Source of the DNA: JAFNAG01 sp041501225
GTDB lineage: Bacteria; Acidobacteriota; UBA6911
Direction: 5' to 3'
NCBI GenBank assembly: GCA_041501225.1
Contig: JBGQNR010000005.1
Location: 19,382-83,381, forward strand
DNA: 64,000 bases
A program made the translations under genes and the position numbers. Under the pieces are notes generated by a model. The model ran no database searches. It saw only the letters and a program-made list of their open reading frames with translations, and had not been told where the DNA came from. The stretch's first letter is position 1. Each line of letters starts with the position of its first letter. Of this stretch, positions 60,087-64,000 are shown in pieces.

Positions 60087-60142
60087 TACGAGCCCAATCT
60101 TTAATCCCAAATCCAAATTCCCAAATCCAAATTCCAAAATCG
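60087..60142. repeat. CCCAAATCCAAATT tandem repeat
   Basis: AATCCCAAATCCAAATTCCC followed by AAATCCAAATTCCAAAATC, between convergent genes. Confidence 0.6.
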
Positions 60143-60877
60143 CTAGATTCCCCACGCCCCACTCAAATGGATATTGGTCCCATTCACGTACCGGGCTTCC
60201 TCTGAAAGCAGGTAATAGATGATGGAGACCGCGTCCTGCGGGCTGCCGACATAGCCGGCTGGAATGTTTTTGGTTAGCTGGGCAAATTCCTGTTGCGGGT
60301 TTCCATCGGTTTCAATGAAACCGGGTGAGATCGAATTTACGGTGATGCTGTGAGGCGCCAGAATCTTGGCGAGGGATCGGGTCAGGATCAGCACTCCCAC
60401 CTTAGCGATGTAGTGTCCGGTGATGAAGGGCTGGCCAACGAGTTGATCGGCCTTGGCGATACTGAAGTTGACGATGCGGCCCCACTTGCGCCCGATCATT
60501 CCCGGCGCCGCGGCGCGGCTGAGGTAAAACACGGTGTGGAGGTTGTCGTTGAACATCGAGCGCCACCCATCCGTGCTTTCCTCGAGCAAAGGGATGCGAT
60601 GATACGAGCCGGCGCAGTTGATGAGCGCGTCGATGCGGCCAAACTCCGCCTCCGTCCGTCGCACCAGTTCTTCGGCCGAAGCCGGATCGGAGACATCGGC
60701 GCGCAGGATCACGGCGCGCCTGCCCATAGCCGCAAACTCAGCCTCGAGAGATTTCGCCTGCTCTTCACTGGTATGATAAGAAGCGGCCACCGCCCAGCCT
60801 CGATCCGCCAGCGCAACCGCGACGGCGCGACCAATTCCGCGCGCCCCTCCGGTAATCAATGCGACCCGTTGTTCCAT
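60143..60877 (-). CDS. Short-chain dehydrogenase/reductase with an atypical active site
   Basis: The 244-residue classical SDR has the NAD motif TGGARGIGRA (about 9-18), NCAGSYH and the C-terminal SPGFIETD. The usual Y-x3-K active site is changed: the segment reads GHYIAKVGV, so the residue four before Lys is His and the Tyr is three before it, and the catalytic Ser position (IVNFSIAKAD) is also unusual. It may be a pseudo-enzyme or use a shifted Tyr. It lies convergently with the homoserine dehydrogenase gene, and 40 bases downstream of the acyl-CoA synthetase gene. Confidence 0.8.
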   Translation of the reverse strand: MEQRVALITGGARGIGRAVAVALADRGWAVAASYHTSEEQAKSLEAEFAAMGRRAVILRADVSDPASAEELVRRTEAEFGRIDALINCAGSYHRIPLLEESTDGWRSMFNDNLHTVFYLSRAAAPGMIGRKWGRIVNFSIAKADQLVGQPFITGHYIAKVGVLILTRSLAKILAPHSITVNSISPGFIETDGNPQQEFAQLTKNIPAGYVGSPQDAVSIIYYLLSEEARYVNGTNIHLSGAWGI

Positions 60878-60917
60878 CTTAGCATCCCCTTAGAATTCTG
60901 TTGACCGCCAGTGCAAT

Positions 60918-62651
60918 TTACCGAATTTCTGTTGGCTTTCCGGTGTAGAGGTAGCGCTTGACCTTGCGGGTCGTCGTTTTTTCGAACTCCTCGTAACGCA
61001 CGGTCAGCCGGGTCACGCGCTTGAAGGGCGCGAGATTCAGGCAGCGGGCCTTCACTTCACGGCGCAGAATGGCTTCGACTTCACCCGCGTCCATGCCACC
61101 CTGCGGCTCCACGCCCTGGCTGACGAAGTAATCGGTATTCGGCACCACAATGGCTTGCACCTCGACGTCATGCGTAGGATCGCTGCTGTCGCTCGACCAA
61201 ACGAGACACTCGAGAATGAAGGGCGACTTGAGGATTTCGGCTTCCACCTCTTCCGGATAGACTTTTTTGCCGCCCGGAGTGACGATCACGCTCTTCTTGC
61301 GCCCCCGCACATGGAGAAAGCCGTCCGCATCCAGATAGCCGAGGTCGCCCGTGTGCAGCCAGCCGTCCCGAAGCGCCTCCTGCGTCGCCTCCGGGTTGTT
61401 ATAGTAGCCCTTCATGATATTCGGGCCGCGCGCCAGGATCTCGCCGTCTTCTGCAATGCGCACTTCGACACTGGGCAGCGGCAGCCCGGCGGCCCCATCC
61501 TTGAACGCCCGGTCCCGGTTTACGGCGATGAGGGGCGAAGATTCGGTGAGGCCATATCCTTGCAGGAAGGCGATCCCCAACTCACGGAATCCCCTGGCAA
61601 CGGCGGGATCAATGGCGGCGCCTCCGGAAATCAGAATGCGCAGCGTCCCGCCGAAATTCCTGTGCACGCCGGCAAACAGCCTGCTCCGGATATCCAGCCC
61701 CAAGGTGCCTTCGCACAAGGCCGCGACCTTTTTCGCAGCGCGCACCTTCCACATCCCCTTTTCCGCCATCGCGGCTTCGATCTTCTTGTAGATTGCATGC
61801 CAAAGCAGGGGCACTCCCAGCACGCCGGTGGTCTTCGTTTCCGCGATATTTTCCACGATGCGGCGCAGGTTTTCGGCATAGGAGATGACAGCGCCGATGT
61901 ACAGGGGCAGGAGGAAACCATGAGTGCATTCATAGCAATGATGCATCGGCAGGACGGACAGGATGCGATCATCATGTCTCAGGCCGACCCAGCGCGCGGC
62001 GTCGCAAATGTTGGACGCGAGGTTGCCATGGGTCAGCATCACTCCCTTCGAGTTCCCCATCGTCCCCGATGTGAACAGGATCGAAATCAAATGATCCGGC
62101 GAAACGCCGCGGTCCAGAAAGTCGTTTTTCCCTTCCGCGACGCGCGCGAGGCCATGCATTTTCAGTTGCCCGAAGCCCATGGTGCCGTTCTCCTCCCCGG
62201 GCCCATCCTCATCCATATTGATCAGAGTCTTCAAGTTGGGGAGCTTGCCGCGAATATCCCGCAGCATGTCGATGTGCTTTGCATCTGTGACCGCCGCATC
62301 GGCGCCGGAAAGATAGAGAATGTGATAGACCTCGATTTCTCTGAGATCCCGGTCGATGGGCACGCTCACGATTCCGGTGCAGGCGGCGGCAAGGTAGGTG
62401 ACGGCCCACTCGGATCGATTCTCACTCAGAATGGCGACCTTGCTCTCGGCCGGCTGAAGTCCGATGCCGGCCAGCCCGCACGCCACCTGCTCCACGGCGT
62501 TGCGCAGTTCATGGTAGGAGATCGGCACCCACCTGTCCGCTTTCTTGTACTGCAACGCGGTTTTGCCGGCAAATCTCTCACTACTGCGCAGAAACATCTC
62601 ACGGATGTCCGCAATCGGTTCGACCGGATATTCCGGATACTTCCCTTTCAT
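60918..62651 (-). CDS. Long-chain acyl-CoA synthetase (AMP-binding, FadD15-like)
   Basis: The 577-residue protein has the ATP motif SILFTSGTMGNSKGVMLTHGN, GYGLTESSP, the adenylate-binding TGDLGYLDADGFLHVRGRKK and the C-terminal Lys in TTTRKVKRYLY, so it is a complete adenylate-forming ligase of fatty acid type. The product activates fatty acids to acyl-CoA at the membrane. ATG 62651 with GGAG upstream is chosen; a TTG at 62720 would add 23 residues. Transcribed towards the SDR gene. Confidence 0.85.
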   Translation of the reverse strand: MKGKYPEYPVEPIADIREMFLRSSERFAGKTALQYKKADRWVPISYHELRNAVEQVACGLAGIGLQPAESKVAILSENRSEWAVTYLAAACTGIVSVPIDRDLREIEVYHILYLSGADAAVTDAKHIDMLRDIRGKLPNLKTLINMDEDGPGEENGTMGFGQLKMHGLARVAEGKNDFLDRGVSPDHLISILFTSGTMGNSKGVMLTHGNLASNICDAARWVGLRHDDRILSVLPMHHCYECTHGFLLPLYIGAVISYAENLRRIVENIAETKTTGVLGVPLLWHAIYKKIEAAMAEKGMWKVRAAKKVAALCEGTLGLDIRSRLFAGVHRNFGGTLRILISGGAAIDPAVARGFRELGIAFLQGYGLTESSPLIAVNRDRAFKDGAAGLPLPSVEVRIAEDGEILARGPNIMKGYYNNPEATQEALRDGWLHTGDLGYLDADGFLHVRGRKKSVIVTPGGKKVYPEEVEAEILKSPFILECLVWSSDSSDPTHDVEVQAIVVPNTDYFVSQGVEPQGGMDAGEVEAILRREVKARCLNLAPFKRVTRLTVRYEEFEKTTTRKVKRYLYTGKPTEIR

Positions 62652-62776
62652 TCTTCGCACTCCGAGACGGCGGGCTGCCCGCCAGAGGTATGAGCGGATA
62701 GATGTTAGCAGGGATGCCAAGGTTGCGGTAATATTTTCCTCGGCAATTTCCCGATATCTATGGAGGAACGTATCGC

Positions 62777-63685
62777 ATGCGCGCTTTCCTGTTATTTCTG
62801 TCCCGCAAGGAATCGTTCAAGAATTTCATGCTGCGCTTCAAAATCTTCCGGGCGACCGCATGGCGCTTTGTCGCCGGCGAGAAGATCGGGGACGCCATCC
62901 GGGCGGCGCGCGAGTTGAACCTCCAGGGAATCAAGGTAACCATGGATCTTCTCGGTGAAAACACGCTCTCGCAAGACGACGCTTCGAGAACCACGGAGGA
63001 AATCCTCGCCCTAGTCGAGCGGATCCACGCCGAGAAGATCGACGGCAATGTATCCATCAAGCTGACGCAACTCGGCCTGGATCTGGGGTTGGACATCTGT
63101 CATCAAAATCTGATGGCCATCCTCAAGCGCGCCGCCGCACTCGGGATTTTCATCCGTGTCGACATGGAGGACAGCAGCTACACCCAACGTACCCTGGATA
63201 TCGTGCTCCGCGCCCACAGGGAAATTGCCGGTGTGGGCACCGTCATCCAGGCCTACCTGTATCGGAGTGAGAAGGATGTGCGCCTGCTGATCGAGAATGG
63301 AGTCGGGATTCGTTTATGCAAAGGCGCCTATCTGGAGCCCGCGACCGTGGCCTTCAAGAAAAAGCGCGACACCGATGCAAACTACATCAAACTGATGAAG
63401 CTCATGTTGCCGACCGGCCTGCGCCACGGCATCGCCACCCATGATGAAAGCGTGATCGCGGCCACCAAGCAGTTTGCCGGTGAAAAGAATATTCCCAAAG
63501 ATCACGTCGAGTTCCAGATGCTTTATGGGATTCGCCGCGATCTGCAGCAACAGCTCGCACGGGAGGGGTACGGCATGCGGATCTATATTCCGTATGGAGC
63601 GCGCTGGTACCCATATTTCATGCGCCGCCTGGCGGAGCGCCCGGCCAACCTGATTTTCATATTCCGCAACCTCTTTAAAGGCTAG
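62777..63685 (+). CDS. Proline dehydrogenase, monofunctional
   Basis: The 302-residue protein is a FAD-dependent proline dehydrogenase of about 300 residues: VSIKLTQLGLDLG, RVDMEDSSYTQRTLDI, IQAYLYRSEKD, VRLCKGAYLEP and FQMLYGIRRDLQQQL with YIPYGARWYPYFMRRLAERP, the substrate-binding block. It oxidises proline to pyrroline-5-carboxylate at the inner membrane. GGAGGA precedes the start. No P5C dehydrogenase is in the window. Confidence 0.9.
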   Translation: MRAFLLFLSRKESFKNFMLRFKIFRATAWRFVAGEKIGDAIRAARELNLQGIKVTMDLLGENTLSQDDASRTTEEILALVERIHAEKIDGNVSIKLTQLGLDLGLDICHQNLMAILKRAAALGIFIRVDMEDSSYTQRTLDIVLRAHREIAGVGTVIQAYLYRSEKDVRLLIENGVGIRLCKGAYLEPATVAFKKKRDTDANYIKLMKLMLPTGLRHGIATHDESVIAATKQFAGEKNIPKDHVEFQMLYGIRRDLQQQLAREGYGMRIYIPYGARWYPYFMRRLAERPANLIFIFRNLFKG

Positions 63686-64000
63686 CGACCACGAAAGTAC
63701 CTTCCGTACTGCTTGCCATTCAGGCGAGACAAGCAAAAGACCAACCCAGAGGCCGCAGATAGGAGTCATTCAAAGCAAAAAACCCTCTGCGGCCTCTGTT
63801 CCGAAAATAACTCGTCTCAAAACTGCAAAGGCAGCCACGAATGACACGAACCTTTGCTGGCCCGGACGGGCGGCGCTTCGTGTCATTCGTGGCTGCCTTA
63901 AAATGGCCATTAATTTTCATGCGCCTGGGTGCGCGCCCCGCGTATGCGGGACTGCTCCGAAAATAGGACCAATTACGGTGCCGATCAACTTGTCTTTTTC
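63686..64000. repeat. Composite dispersed repeat, copy 3, plus flank to window end
   Basis: CCAGAGGCCGCAGATAGG (63749-63766) and CCCTCTGCGGCCTCTG (63783-63798) form a hairpin, followed by GTTCCGAAAATAACTCG, then GCAGCCACGAATGACACGAA with its inverted partner TTCGTGTCATTCGTGGCTGC (63832-63897) and TTAATTTTCATGCGC (63909-63923). This is the fullest copy of the family seen here. I see no gene in the last 310 bases. Confidence 0.8.

Noticed and set aside
61155..62693. Long plus-strand open frame (512 codons) opposite the acyl-CoA synthetase
   Set aside because: Same reason; the minus-strand frame has all AMP-binding motifs and a ribosome site.

Overview
The window is a bacterial chromosome segment with moderately high GC, dense genes on both strands, many short dispersed intergenic repeats, and no rRNA, tRNA, CRISPR array or complete insertion sequence that I can see. 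An O-antigen-type ABC exporter, periplasm-directed signal peptides and an ImuB/DnaE2 mutagenesis cassette point to a Gram-negative (diderm) organism. The repeat style and gene mix resemble Acidobacteriota or a neighbouring phylum, but that placement is a low-confidence inference.

Layout. 1-6930 holds housekeeping and regulatory genes: a partial dNTPase-like end, ArfB ribosome rescue factor, a class V aminotransferase, a TPR protein, and an ECF sigma / anti-sigma pair with a tetratricopeptide-type exported protein. 6931-7931 is non-coding and contains a 251-bp MITE with a perfect 9-bp target duplication. 7932-49977 is a very large cell-surface polysaccharide locus: a WecA/WbpL-like initiating phosphosugar transferase, a CapD/WbpM-like 4,6-dehydratase, two AsnB-like amidotransferases, seven glycosyltransferases or GT-like proteins, at least seven methyltransferases, a GDP-heptose-type set (HddA kinase, HddC nucleotidyltransferase, several epimerases), a two-subunit TPP E1-like enzyme, a Wzm/Wzt ABC exporter and a UDP-GlcNAc 2-epimerase. 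50194-51360 is an AAA/DUF4143 ATPase. 51458-55670 is DnaE2 and ImuB. The rest (55743-63685) is a four-helix-bundle protein, DUF72, pterin dehydratase, an aminotransferase, homoserine dehydrogenase, a short-chain dehydrogenase, an acyl-CoA synthetase and a proline dehydrogenase.

The most notable signal is a recurring module of about 80 residues that I cannot match to a named family. It occurs seven times in six otherwise unrelated proteins of the polysaccharide locus: at the C-side of an FkbM methyltransferase, at the C-terminus of another methyltransferase, at the N-terminus of a third methyltransferase, inserted between the ATPase and the Wzt_C glycan-binding domain of the exporter ATPase, twice in tandem on the outer face of a polytopic membrane protein, and once nearly alone. 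It always carries an invariant His, a G-x-G-x-[YF]-S-[HF]-W box and an S-D-x-x-D-P / N-G-x-x-Y box. The simplest reading is a glycan- (possibly Ca-) binding module that lets chain-modifying enzymes, the exporter and a membrane protein recognise the same polysaccharide.

How the genes may work together (inference): the lipid-linked glycan is started by the WbpL-like enzyme, built from amino, deoxy and heptose sugars on the cytoplasmic face, modified by methyl, amide and possibly two-carbon branches, recognised by Wzt and exported through Wzm. Broken methyltransferase copies, paralogous glycosyltransferase pairs and repeat elements show that the locus has been reshuffled.
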